From Paenibacillus sp. URB8-2 (lineage in GTDB: Bacteria; Bacillota; Bacilli; Paenibacillales; Paenibacillaceae), in contig NZ_AP023239.1 of the NCBI RefSeq assembly GCF_013393385.1, forward strand, positions 1,054,001 to 1,118,000: 64,000 nucleotides of DNA. Reading direction: 5' to 3'. The position numbers were made by a program, and so were the translations under genes. Positions 35,647 to 44,339 of the stretch are shown piece by piece. How positions within the stretch are numbered: position 1 is the stretch's first letter; each line of letters begins with the position of its first letter. The notes beneath the pieces are model-generated. The model did not search any database. It was given only the letters and a program-made list of their open reading frames with translations, and was not told the origin of the DNA.

Positions 35647-37353
35647 ATGAAAAATTTGAAATTGAAGTACAAAATGGGACTTATTATGCTTATCGTCCTG
35701 TTTGCACTGATCAGTGTGGGAGTTGTGGGGATAGTTACCGGGCAGCAACTGGCGGATCGTTCCAAAGCAATGTATAAGGAGAACCTCCTGCCTGTTCTAT
35801 GGTCCGCCCAAATCCGAATCAACAACGGTTTGATCGAATCCGATTTATTGGAGCTTATGATGACCAACAACGTGGCAAGCAATGCGAAGCTCGCCGAGGA
35901 TGTTGAATCGAAGAAGGCGAGTAACGATGCCCTATCTAAGAAACTGCTTCAAGTTTCTTTTGGTACGGCCGAAGCCTTGAATAAGCTGAAAGAATACGAA
36001 TCGCTGCTTCCGGAATACCGGAGCCAAAGAGAGCGGATTATTACGCTGGCTAAGGCTAACCGCAAAGCTGAGGCGTATGCCCTTTTTTCCGGAGATTTCA
36101 GCACTCTGCGCAGCAAGATGGTAAATCTGCTCGGCAATGCCGGAAGTCTTCTTCAACAGGATGCGGAGAAGCAGTACGCTGACGCAATGGCAAAAGCCCA
36201 GAGCACACGGAACCTGAATATTGTCCTGATTATTGTCTTTACTCTTCTCACCCAACTGGGCGCCTTCTTTATCGTCCGCATGATTACCAAGCCTTTGGCC
36301 ATACTGCGCGAGAGCATGGGAAGAGCGGAGCAGGGAGACCTGACGGCGGCTGCGGCGTACAGCTCCAAGGACGAAATCGGTCAAATCACCGGCTCGTTTA
36401 ACGGCATGCTGGCGAGCCTGCGCCGTATGATGCAGAGCGTGTCGGAGAGTGCGGAGACCTTGTCCGCTTCTTCCGAGGAAATGAGCGCCAGCGCCGATCA
36501 GACCTCGCTGGCTTCCAATTTGATTGCTTCCACCGCTTCAGAATTGGCCGCAGGGTTCGAAACGCAGATATACAGTTTGGCCGAGACGAACGCTTCCATT
36601 CAGGCGATGGCGGAGGATATCTCATCGGTGGAGAGCGGCAGCGGGCAGATGTCGGCCCTGATGGCGAAGGCGGCGGATTCTGCCGACCACGGGGCGGACA
36701 AGGTCACCCAAATTGCGGAGCAAATGACGCAGATCAACGCCAACATGACTGAAACGCAGAAAATTATCGCTTCATTGGCCGAATTGTCAGGAGAAATCAG
36801 CGACATTATTACGACGATTAACGGAATTGCGGGGCAGACGAATCTGCTGTCGCTCAATGCTTCCATTGAAGCCGCCAGAGCCGGGGAGGTTGGACGAGGC
36901 TTTGCCGTCGTGGCGGGAGAGATCAGGAAGCTGTCCGAAGAGACGGCCAAGAGCTCGCTTCACATTACCGGCATTATTACGCAAATTCAGCAGCAGACCG
37001 GAGAAGCCGTGGAATCCATGTCCCACGGGGCCAAGCTTGCGACAGAGGGCGTGGCCGGAAGCGGCGAAATTTCCGAGGCATTCTCTGATATCGTAGCTTC
37101 CATCCAGGATGCCATCCGGCAGACCGAAACGATCAGTAAATCTGTAAAGCATGTTTCCGAAGAATCCGGAGATTTGGTCGCCGTTATGGAAATGGTGAAC
37201 GACATTTCGCAAAAAGGCGGAGCGGGCGTCGAGGATGTCAGCGCGTCAAGCCAGGAGCAGATGTCGGCGATGGAAGAGATGTCGAGTTCAGCCCGTTATC
37301 TGGCTTCGCTTGCGGAGGAACTGCAGAAGAATCTTGCCGGGTTCAAGCTGTAA
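35647..37353 (+). CDS. Methyl-accepting chemotaxis protein
   Basis: This is a 568-residue transducer. An N-terminal membrane helix (about 12-32) is followed by an extracytoplasmic four-helix-bundle domain (about 33-185), a second helix (about 190-212), a HAMP domain (about 213-265) and the methyl-accepting signalling domain. The hairpin tip [20 protein letters not shown] contacts CheA/CheW. The ATG at 35647 has TGAGG six bases upstream; the GTG at 35635 lies before that site. The ligand is unknown. It is a single gene. Confidence 0.92.
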   Translation: MKNLKLKYKMGLIMLIVLFALISVGVVGIVTGQQLADRSKAMYKENLLPVLWSAQIRINNGLIESDLLELMMTNNVASNAKLAEDVESKKASNDALSKKLLQVSFGTAEALNKLKEYESLLPEYRSQRERIITLAKANRKAEAYALFSGDFSTLRSKMVNLLGNAGSLLQQDAEKQYADAMAKAQSTRNLNIVLIIVFTLLTQLGAFFIVRMITKPLAILRESMGRAEQGDLTAAAAYSSKDEIGQITGSFNGMLASLRRMMQSVSESAETLSASSEEMSASADQTSLASNLIASTASELAAGFETQIYSLAETNASIQAMAEDISSVESGSGQMSALMAKAADSADHGADKVTQIAEQMTQINANMTETQKIIASLAELSGEISDIITTINGIAGQTNLLSLNASIEAARAGEVGRGFAVVAGEIRKLSEETAKSSLHITGIITQIQQQTGEAVESMSHGAKLATEGVAGSGEISEAFSDIVASIQDAIRQTETISKSVKHVSEESGDLVAVMEMVNDISQKGGAGVEDVSASSQEQMSAMEEMSSSARYLASLAEELQKNLAGFKL

Positions 37354-37386
37354 GGCCGCAGGGGCATCCAGCTTACAAATAAAAAA

Positions 37387-37432
37387 GGGGCTGTTCCCAA
37401 AAGTCATCGCTGGATGACTTAGGGATGGCTCC
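37387..37432. repeat. Hairpin, sister of the 37720 terminator
   Basis: The stem AAGTCATC/GATGACTT with outer arms TTCCC/AGGGA is nearly the same as the terminator at 37720-37768. A-run at 37381-37386 gives a T-run only on the minus strand. Confidence 0.6.
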
Positions 37433-37540
37433 ATTTGACGTCCCAGTCGGGAGCCAGCCCTTACGGGCTGCCTTAAGGAACGACTAAGCGGAATTCCTCC
37501 GTTAAATTAGCAGGATAACAGGCTGATATCCGAATTATAA

Positions 37541-37670
37541 GGGAAAACCTCCAGCTAATTGGGGCGTTTAATCGACCGAACGGGCGGAATCCGTGAATTA
37601 GATGGAGTTTTTCCAGTTAATCCGTTCAACCGCCCGATTTCTCATGAATTAGATGGAGTTTTTCCCTCTC
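37541..37670. repeat. Three copies of the TTAGATGGAG repeat family
   Basis: Two direct copies (GAATTAGATGGAGTTTTTCC at 37595 and 37646) and one inverted copy (GGGAAAACCTCCAGCTAATT, 37541-37560) lie in the gap between the chemotaxis gene and the oxidase operon. Together with the hairpins at 37387, 37720 and 37870 they fill this 580-base gene-free stretch. Confidence 0.6.
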
Positions 37671-37719
37671 CATCCGCCAATTGACCAACGGGGCTTCTCA
37701 TCCCCGTACGCAAAAAAAA

Positions 37720-37768
37720 GGGGCCCTCCCAAAAGTCATCCTGGATGACTTAGGGATGGCCCCTTTTT
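37720..37768. terminator. Strong bidirectional terminator between the chemotaxis gene and qoxD
   Basis: GGGGCC...CCCAAAAGTCATC pairs with GGATGACTTAGGG...GGCCCC. It has eight A on the left and five T on the right. Confidence 0.85.
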
Positions 37769-37869
37769 GCGATGCTTCGCGCAGCTTTGATTTGCCGCAG
37801 GGCATCAAAATACGCGAAGCGAACAAAAAAGCGTCCCGGCCGCCGCAGCAGCCAAAGACGCTTTTTCCA

Positions 37870-37918
37870 AAATATAAGACTTTTATAAGCTTCGCGCCTA
37901 TCGTTTGGTCTTATATTT
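37870..37918. repeat. Hairpin with TTCGC loop, degenerate copy
   Basis: AAATATAAGAC (37870-37880) pairs perfectly with GTCTTATATTT (37908-37918). The centre ATAAGCTTCGCGCCTAT repeats the centre of the perfect element at 49634-49682. It lies just past the qoxD stop. Confidence 0.6.
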
Positions 37919-37936
37919 CTTCTTGTAAACCGATAT

Positions 37937-38230
37937 TTAACTGTACCAGCCCCAGACGAAGATGTAGAGCGTGCCGAAGATGGTGACAAGACCAACGAAC
38001 AGCGCGTAGGCGATGTTGATGTACAGCTCTTTTTTCGTGTCGGCCGATTCCCCGATGTGCATGAACAGGAACAACTGCAGGGAAGCCTGAATCAGAGCGG
38101 TAACGGCCAGTATAACGATGTTCGCGGTATGGGAGAAATCTCCGTAAATAACCAACAGCGCCGCGGCGGAAAGGACCAGAGAGGCAATATAGCCGATTAC
38201 ATGGCGAATGGGAAACAGCTGCTTCATCAT
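37937..38230 (-). CDS. qoxD: aa3-type quinol oxidase subunit IV
   Basis: This is a 97-residue protein with three membrane helices, the size and topology of subunit IV of haem-copper oxidases (LQLFLFMHIGES is the typical second helix end). It starts one base after the stop of qoxC. It is the last gene of the qoxABCD operon and is thought to help assembly of the oxidase. The end is followed by a hairpin element and a strong terminator. Confidence 0.88.
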   Translation of the reverse strand: MMKQLFPIRHVIGYIASLVLSAAALLVIYGDFSHTANIVILAVTALIQASLQLFLFMHIGESADTKKELYINIAYALFVGLVTIFGTLYIFVWGWYS

Positions 38231-38231
38231 G

Positions 38232-38828
38232 TCACATCAGTCCTTTCAGGTAGACGAAGCTGAAGATGAAAATCCAGACAACGTCCAGGAAGTGCCAGTA
38301 CAGCGAGAAGATGAACGATTTGTTGGCTGTAGCCGGGTTAATCCCTTCCCGCATGAGCTGGATCATAATCGCGGAGCCCCACAGGAAACCGAAGGTTACG
38401 TGGGCGCCGTGAGTGCCTAGCAGTACGAACAGACTGGAGAGGAACGCGCTCGTCTGAAGCGTCGCGCCGTCATGTACATAGGTCACAAATTCTGAAATCT
38501 CGATGCCGAGGAAGCCGAGGCCCATCAGCAGCGTAATGCCGAAGAAGACGAGCATGGCTCTCTTGTATTGATGGCGCATGGCGTGAACGGCCAGACCGAT
38601 TGTAAAGGAACTGGTGAGCAGCAGGAATGTCTCGGCCAGCAGCGGGCTGACTTCGAACAGCTCGCTTCCGCTCGGACCTTCCCCGAAACGGTTCACCAGA
38701 ACGAAGAATACGGTAAACAGTGTGGCGAACAGCGCGATCTCCGCTCCCAGAAAGATCCAGAAGCCGAAGATGCGGTTCCTGTTCTCTTGCGTGCTGTATT
38801 CAAGCGGTTTGGAGGTATCTACTTTCAT
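38232..38828 (-). CDS. qoxC: aa3-type quinol oxidase subunit III
   Basis: This is a 198-residue protein with five membrane helices, starting MKVDTSKPLEYSTQENRNRIFGFWIFLGAEI, as in QoxC/CyoC subunits. The segment GTHGAHVTFGFLW is the conserved helix-IV signature. The ATG overlaps the stop of qoxB by four bases. It supports the catalytic subunit I and contains no cofactor. Confidence 0.92.
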   Translation of the reverse strand: MKVDTSKPLEYSTQENRNRIFGFWIFLGAEIALFATLFTVFFVLVNRFGEGPSGSELFEVSPLLAETFLLLTSSFTIGLAVHAMRHQYKRAMLVFFGITLLMGLGFLGIEISEFVTYVHDGATLQTSAFLSSLFVLLGTHGAHVTFGFLWGSAIMIQLMREGINPATANKSFIFSLYWHFLDVVWIFIFSFVYLKGLM

Positions 38829-40774
38829 ACCGTTCCACCCCCCAATTTCTTTTCTGTCTTGATCACTTTGTCAGCCGGAATGTAAAAGCCGTGATCCCGG
38901 TCGAATGACATCGCCGCCAGCACAATCAGGACGCCGAAGCCGGCAACAATCGCCGGAATCCACATGCTGAATACCAGGAAGAATCCGAGGAAGAAGAAGA
39001 CAACCCCAAGGACAAACGGCTTGCCGGTATTGCTCGGCATATGAATCTTCGTAATCTTGTCTTCGAACAGCGGCTGCTTGTCATACTTCATGGCCCATAA
39101 CGGATCGCGCGATTTAACATTCGGAACAACCGCGAAGTTGTATTCCGGGATTGGGCTCTTGGTCGCCCATTCGAGCGTGCGGGCATCCCACGGATCGCCG
39201 CTCTCGTCGCGCGGCATATAGCGTGTGCTCCAGTAAATGTTATAAACGAGAATGACGAAGCCGATAGCGAGGCCGAGCGCGCCGGCGAATGAGATCATGT
39301 TAAGCGGGCCGAAGCCCGTTTCGGCGGAATAGGTGTACATCCGGCGCGTCATGCCCATGAGTCCGAGAATGAACAGCGGGAAGAACGCCACATTAAAGGA
39401 AATGATAATCCACCAGAAAGCATGCTTGCCCAGACGTTCGTTTAGGCGGAAGCCGAATACTTTGGGGAACCAGTAGTGGAAGCCCGCGATAACGGCGAAT
39501 ACGGCGCCCGGAATCAGAACATAGTGAAAATGCGCCACAAGGAACATGGTGTTATGGTACTGATAGTCGGCGCTGGCCATGGCCAGCATAACGCCGGTAA
39601 CGCCGCCGATAGTGAAGATCGGAATGAAAGCCAGAGAATACAGCATCGGCGTTGTGAAGCTGATCCGCCCTTTTCGGAGGGTGAACAGCCAGTTAAAGAT
39701 TTTGACGCCTGTCGGCACGGCAATGGCCATCGTCGAAATCGAGAAGAAGCTGTTGACCATGACGCCTTGACCCATCGTATAGAAGTGATGCGCCCATACA
39801 ACGAAGGACAGTAAGGAGATGATCAGCATACTGGCGACCATCGAAGTGTATCCGTACAGATTTTTCCTGGAAAAGGTCGCGATGATTTCACTGTAAATAC
39901 CGAAGGCCGGCAAAATAACGATATATACTTCCGGATGTCCCCATACCCAGAACAGGTTGGCCCAGAGCATATCCATGCCGCCGTTCGCCATCGTAAAGAA
40001 CTGGGAGCCGAACAGACGGTCGAACATCATCAGCGCCAGCGCCACGGTCAGCACCGGAAACGCGAAGACGATGATTACGTTCGTAATCAGCACGGACCAG
40101 GTGAACATTGGCATGCGCATCAGCTTCATACCCGGAGCGCGCATCTTCAGAATCGTCACGATAAAGTTGACGCCTGTCATCAGTGTGCCGATACCGGAAA
40201 TCTGCAGCGCCAGCGAATAGTAGTTGTTGCCCACGGTCGGGCTGAATTCCAGACTCGCCAGCGGGAAATACGCGGACCAGCCGGCGTCGGGAGACCCGCC
40301 GATGACAAACGAGATATTAAGCAGCATGGCTCCGAAGAAGAAGAGCCAGAAGCTGACCGCGTTCAGGCGCGGGAAGGCGACGTCCCGGGCGCCAATCTGC
40401 AGCGGGACGACGACGTTCATAAGGCCGATAATAAACGGCATAGCCATGAACAGAATCATAATCAGTCCATGGGTCGTAAAGACCTCATTGTAATGCTGCG
40501 CGTCCAGAAATTTCATTTCCGGGGCGGCGGTCTGCAGACGCATCATCAAAGCGTCGATGCCTCCGCGGAACAGCATGAGCAGCGCGGCCAGAATGTACAT
40601 AACGCCAATCCGCTTGTGATCAACGGTCGTCAGCCATTCCCGCCACAGCCAGCCCCATTTTTTAAAAACGGTTAACCCGACTACAATCCCGATCGAGGCG
40701 AGAGCGATGCTGATCATCGCTCCGTAGATCAGGGGTTCGCCGTGAACCTTGAATTTTTCTATATCAAAATTCAT
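38825..40774 (-). CDS. qoxB: aa3-type quinol oxidase subunit I (catalytic)
   Basis: This is the 649-residue haem-copper oxidase subunit I. Haem and copper-B histidines sit in expected places: FTTHGLIMI in helix II, WGHPEVYIVILPAFG in helix VI, WAHHFYTMG in helix VII and FLVAHFHYVLIPG in helix X. The Tyr of WGHPEVY is the one cross-linked to copper-B in A-type oxidases. The protein reduces oxygen to water and pumps protons with quinol as donor. AAAGGAGTCC lies before the ATG. Confidence 0.95.
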   Translation of the reverse strand: MNFDIEKFKVHGEPLIYGAMISIALASIGIVVGLTVFKKWGWLWREWLTTVDHKRIGVMYILAALLMLFRGGIDALMMRLQTAAPEMKFLDAQHYNEVFTTHGLIMILFMAMPFIIGLMNVVVPLQIGARDVAFPRLNAVSFWLFFFGAMLLNISFVIGGSPDAGWSAYFPLASLEFSPTVGNNYYSLALQISGIGTLMTGVNFIVTILKMRAPGMKLMRMPMFTWSVLITNVIIVFAFPVLTVALALMMFDRLFGSQFFTMANGGMDMLWANLFWVWGHPEVYIVILPAFGIYSEIIATFSRKNLYGYTSMVASMLIISLLSFVVWAHHFYTMGQGVMVNSFFSISTMAIAVPTGVKIFNWLFTLRKGRISFTTPMLYSLAFIPIFTIGGVTGVMLAMASADYQYHNTMFLVAHFHYVLIPGAVFAVIAGFHYWFPKVFGFRLNERLGKHAFWWIIISFNVAFFPLFILGLMGMTRRMYTYSAETGFGPLNMISFAGALGLAIGFVILVYNIYWSTRYMPRDESGDPWDARTLEWATKSPIPEYNFAVVPNVKSRDPLWAMKYDKQPLFEDKITKIHMPSNTGKPFVLGVVFFFLGFFLVFSMWIPAIVAGFGVLIVLAAMSFDRDHGFYIPADKVIKTEKKLGGGTV

Positions 40775-40812
40775 TGGGAGGACTCCTTTCAGTTGTTCAA
40801 GTAAGTCTGGAA

Positions 40813-41829
40813 TTAGTTGCTCTGGTGCGTGTGTTCATCCGCCGGCGAGCTGGGCAGAGGAGAGTTGAGTTCAGAATCCGGCTTGCTGTTGAATTCCGTC
40901 TGTTTCTCCGGAGCGGGAGAAGGATGAACGTCCTTGTTATCCTGGTGCTCCATGTTGCCGTTGTCCATTTCCATATTGCTGTGGTCCATATCCATATGCT
41001 CGCTGTGCTCTCCCGGAGGAGGGCTGAAGGCCAGATGCGTGGACGAGAACGTTTCTTGCCCGACATGGGCCGTTGCCAGCAGCGATTTGAATTTGTCTTC
41101 GGTCAGCTGCGGAGCGGTTTCCTTGACGTCTTTTATCCAATTGTCATAGTCTTCGGCGCTCATTGATCTCGCTGTGAACTCCATTTGGGCATAGCCTTTG
41201 CCGCTGAAGTTCGTGTTTCTTCCGAGAAAATCGCCTTGGGATTCCGCGACAAGATTCAGATAGGTCGTCATATCGCTCATCGCGTATTTTTGTCCGGCGA
41301 GCTGCGGAATCCAGAAGCTTGTAATCGGTCCGAAGGAATACAATCTGAACTCTACCGGGCGATTAACGGGGAAGTTCACATAGTTTACCGTTTCAATGCC
41401 TTCCTCCGGATAGCTGAAATGCCATTTCCAATTGGAGGACGAAGCGTAAATGACCATCGGTTTCTGATCCTTGTAATCTGCGGGAACATTCTCCACCGCA
41501 TTCGTCGTCTTCACGGTTACGACCGAAAGGAAGGCGACGATGATGATCGGAATCGTGATCCAAGTGACTTCCAGCCATTTATTTCCTTCTTCATGCGGAG
41601 GAATATACCCTTCGTTGCTTTTTTTTGCGCGGTACTTCACCAGCATGATAATGTAGAGAATGTAGACCACGGCCAAGACGCCGAGCATCGTCAGAATGGA
41701 CAGGATGATCGTGTCGGACAGCGTTTTTGCCGCAGGCCCCTTCGGATTCAGAACGGTGAGCGAACTGCATCCGGGCAGCAGCAGGAAAAGGCTGAAAAAC
41801 AATGCGTATAAAGGCCCTTTTTTGTTCAT
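40813..41829 (-). CDS. qoxA: Quinol oxidase subunit II with Met/His-rich tail
   Basis: This is a 338-residue lipoprotein (lipobox LLPGC, Cys21) with two membrane helices and a cupredoxin-like extracytoplasmic domain. The CuA ligands (Cys-x3-Cys) of cytochrome c oxidases are absent, so quinol is the electron donor. The last 65 residues carry HSEHMDMDHSNMEMDNGNME, a Met/His-rich stretch of a kind known to bind copper in other proteins. The Qox reference proteins I recall lack such a long tail. AAGGAG lies before the ATG. It is the first gene of the qox operon. Confidence 0.92.
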   Translation of the reverse strand: MNKKGPLYALFFSLFLLLPGCSSLTVLNPKGPAAKTLSDTIILSILTMLGVLAVVYILYIIMLVKYRAKKSNEGYIPPHEEGNKWLEVTWITIPIIIVAFLSVVTVKTTNAVENVPADYKDQKPMVIYASSSNWKWHFSYPEEGIETVNYVNFPVNRPVEFRLYSFGPITSFWIPQLAGQKYAMSDMTTYLNLVAESQGDFLGRNTNFSGKGYAQMEFTARSMSAEDYDNWIKDVKETAPQLTEDKFKSLLATAHVGQETFSSTHLAFSPPPGEHSEHMDMDHSNMEMDNGNMEHQDNKDVHPSPAPEKQTEFNSKPDSELNSPLPSSPADEHTHQSN

Positions 41830-41888
41830 GGTGAACTCCTTTCCTTAAATACTGGTTTTCATTAACCGGAAAACATTAACCTCTATCT

Positions 41889-41917
41889 ATATTAGAAATT
41901 CCTTAAGGGGAATGCAA
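41889..41917 (-). promoter_or_regulatory. SigA-type promoter of the qox operon
   Basis: Read on the minus strand, TTGCAT (41917-41912) and TAATAT (41894-41889) are 17 bases apart and about 60 bases before qoxA. The rest of the 420-base AT-rich gap up to 42247 holds no gene. I see possible regulator sites (TTTGTCACAAAT near 42097) but none I can name. Confidence 0.6.
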
Positions 41918-42247
41918 AATGCACAATATAGTTTATATTCCATATAAATCCTATAAAATGGCGATTTGTTTAATTTTCTGTGTAAAAACTGTTACAAAAA
42001 TCGAGATAATATGATATAGATCACTGTCGTTACGCTGTTTTGCGCTGGATTTTAATTGTTCGAAAATTGTTCATGAATTAAAGATTGTTGCTAAGTTTGT
42101 CACAAATAATTTGCTCTTGCGCACAGCTTTTAGTGCCGGTGGTAACAAGTTTTTTGCCTGATGGTTACATTCTCTCAAATTCGTTTGATTCTATTTATGT
42201 TAAGGTTTAGAGAGAACTGAACTACATAGGATAGGAGACTTGCCGCC

Positions 42248-43420
42248 TTGCCGATCAAAAAACTGTTGTTATGCGCTATTATATTTATCATCGCATTGGG
42301 AACGGGGCCGGGAGCGCTTGCCGCAGGAAGCGGCGAAATAAAGCTTGGAGTCAATGACAGCGTTACGGATATCCGCGCCGTGTCCGTGGAGTATACCTTT
42401 TATGTGCCGGTGCGCGAGCTTGCGGAGAAGCTGAAGCTGAGCCTTTCGGGCACACCGGAGGATTTGAGTCTTGCCGGCGGCGCCGGAAGTCTCAAAATCT
42501 TGAAAGAGGGCAAGGGGATCATGGAAGACGGGACGGAAATAAGCCTGGGCACCTTTACAAGCGGCGGTAAGCTGATGGTGCCCCTGAAAATCGTTCCGCT
42601 GTTCGGCTATTCTGTATCTTATAAGCCCGATCAGCATTTGCTGCGGATTACGGACGGTACGCAGTCGCTCGATGACGATGCGTTTGCCGCGAAGTTTAAA
42701 AACGAGCTTGCGCCGGAAGAGCCGGCCCAGCCTGCTCCAAGCCCGTCCCCGGCCGTGCCGGATTCTTCCGTGCCAGCCCCGAATTCTACCAAGCCGGGAA
42801 CGCAGGGAAAGATCGTTTATTTGACCTTCGACGACGGACCGTCGGCGACGACCGGGCAGCTGCTCGATATTTTGGAGAAGCACGGCGCAAAGGCGACCTT
42901 TTTCATGCTGGGACCGAACATCGGGCGTTATCCGGGTCAGGTGAAGCGCATGGTTAAATCGGAGCAGGGCCTCGGCCTGCATGGCATAACCCATATGAAG
43001 AGCAAGTTTTACGCTTCGCCGCCTGCCGCGCTTAAAGAAATGAACCAGGACAATGCAGATCTGGGGGCGGTCTCCGGTCAGTCCACCAAGCTGATTCGCA
43101 CGCCTTACGGCAGTAAGCCGTATTTTACGAAAGCCTTCAGAGATAAAGTGCTGGGCAGCGGCTATCGTCTCTGGGACTGGAACGTCGATTCCCTGGACTG
43201 GAAATATGGGAGCGCCGGCGATTCGATCTATAACAATGTGGTCAGTCAGGTCAGCAAGCTGGACAAGTGCGGCGTCGCGCCCGTCATTCTGATGCACGAT
43301 CAGAAGACGACGCTCAAGGTGCTGCCCCGTATTTTGGATTATCTCCAAATGAAAGGCTATCAATACGAAATCATCACATCCGATCTTAAGCCGGTGAATT
43401 TCTGGCATGATACGCGGTGA
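42248..43420 (+). CDS. Secreted polysaccharide deacetylase with copper-amine-oxidase-like N-domain
   Basis: This is a 390-residue protein starting at TTG with a signal peptide (1-25). A beta domain of the copper-amine-oxidase N-terminal type (about 30-140, a common wall-associated module in Paenibacillus) is followed by a Pro/Ser linker and a NodB-homology deacetylase domain (about 190-380). The metal and catalytic motifs are complete: TFDDG, HGITH, RTPYG, DWNVDSLDW and ILMHD. It likely removes acetyl groups from peptidoglycan or another N-acetylated glycan. It is a single gene with its own terminator. Confidence 0.88.
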   Translation: MPIKKLLLCAIIFIIALGTGPGALAAGSGEIKLGVNDSVTDIRAVSVEYTFYVPVRELAEKLKLSLSGTPEDLSLAGGAGSLKILKEGKGIMEDGTEISLGTFTSGGKLMVPLKIVPLFGYSVSYKPDQHLLRITDGTQSLDDDAFAAKFKNELAPEEPAQPAPSPSPAVPDSSVPAPNSTKPGTQGKIVYLTFDDGPSATTGQLLDILEKHGAKATFFMLGPNIGRYPGQVKRMVKSEQGLGLHGITHMKSKFYASPPAALKEMNQDNADLGAVSGQSTKLIRTPYGSKPYFTKAFRDKVLGSGYRLWDWNVDSLDWKYGSAGDSIYNNVVSQVSKLDKCGVAPVILMHDQKTTLKVLPRILDYLQMKGYQYEIITSDLKPVNFWHDTR

Positions 43421-43479
43421 TTGATATGCGGCGCCCCGTCTACAGGAGCATCCGCTGCCGGCAAATCAGATAAGCCGTT

Positions 43480-43528
43480 AAAAAAGCGTCCCGAAGAACC
43501 CAGTGCGGTTCAGAAGGACGCTTTTTTT
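43480..43528. terminator. Terminator between the deacetylase and TetR genes
   Basis: AAAAAGCGTCC pairs with GGACGCTTTTT around a partly paired loop. It can serve both convergent genes. Confidence 0.85.
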
Positions 43529-43553
43529 GGGAAATAAGAAGCGTGGGCTGCTC

Positions 43554-44186
43554 TTATTCGCCAAACAGATAGTGGACCAGCATATCGACCAGCTCCGCCT
43601 TGATGCGGTTGGCCGAAATGCCTCCGCCGGAGAATACGATGCGGTCCACAACGCTGCTGACCGATTCGAAGACAACAACGGCGGCGGCTTCCAGGTCAGA
43701 GGCGCGCAGCTCATGCTCGCTCAGCTTTAGAAACTCCAGCGTTTTCCGGCGGCCTAGGTCGTATTGGCTTTCCATGACCTCTTTAATCACCTCATCGGAT
43801 AGCTGCAGAAGGGAGAGCTCCCGATGAAAGCTGATATAGGGGGCGTGCGATTGGATAAGGCTGTCGATCATATGCGAGATGATCACCCGTTTGTCCGACG
43901 GATGGGTGCCAAGCTGCGCTACCGTGGAATCGACATGGGCCTGCATCGCTTCGCTGTGAATTTTGAGCACATCAAGAAACACGTCGCGCTTGTCCGTGAA
44001 ATAAGAATAAAAGCTCCCTGTCGAAACCCTTGCGGCCGCGGCGATCTGTTTGGTGTTCGTCCGGTGGTAGCCTTTCTCGGAAAAAAGCTTGGCTGCCGCT
44101 TGAACAATTGCATCCTTGGTCTTGATGCTCCGGTCCTGCCGGGGTGTTCTTGTTTTGTCCGCTATTTGTTCTTCAGTTTCGTTCAC
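43554..44186 (-). CDS. TetR-family repressor of the adjacent efflux gene
   Basis: This is a 210-residue TetR-type regulator. The N-terminal HTH (about 20-65) includes AAKLFSEKGYHRTNTKQIAAAA, split here by the helix turn, and GSFYSYFTDKRDVF; the C-terminal half is the ligand/dimer domain. The GTG at 44186 has a perfect AAGGAGG upstream, whereas the longer in-frame extension would run across the operators. Three near-identical palindromes lie between it and the divergent MFS gene, so it probably represses both. The inducer is unknown. Confidence 0.88.
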   Translation of the reverse strand: MNETEEQIADKTRTPRQDRSIKTKDAIVQAAAKLFSEKGYHRTNTKQIAAAARVSTGSFYSYFTDKRDVFLDVLKIHSEAMQAHVDSTVAQLGTHPSDKRVIISHMIDSLIQSHAPYISFHRELSLLQLSDEVIKEVMESQYDLGRRKTLEFLKLSEHELRASDLEAAAVVVFESVSSVVDRIVFSGGGISANRIKAELVDMLVHYLFGE

Positions 44187-44245
44187 GCGCAAACCCTCCT
44201 TAATCAAGATTGTAAGGAAGCCGAAATAGAGTGTCAAACGAAAAT

Positions 44246-44319
44246 TGAACTTTAGTTCAGTTTTTTCATTGACAAACATGAACTAAAGTTCATATAATCT
44301 GAACGCGAACTATAGTTCA
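44246..44319. promoter_or_regulatory. Three TetR operators overlapping the efflux promoter
   Basis: Palindromes TGAACTTTAGTTCA (44246-44259), TGAACTAAAGTTCA (44279-44292) and CGAACTATAGTTCA (44306-44319) share the core GAACTNNAGTTC. The efflux promoter is TTGACA (44269-44274) and TATAAT (44293-44298) with 18-base spacing. The middle operator fills the spacer, so a bound repressor would block the polymerase. Confidence 0.85.
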
Positions 44320-44339
44320 TATTTATGGAGGGGTTGCGG

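Noticed and set aside
37541..37670. Possible CRISPR array
   Set aside because: Repeats are few, occur in both orientations, have irregular spacing and no cas genes nearby.
42269..43408. Long open frame on the minus strand opposite the deacetylase gene
   Set aside because: The plus-strand gene has all five deacetylase motifs; the opposite frame shows none of any family.
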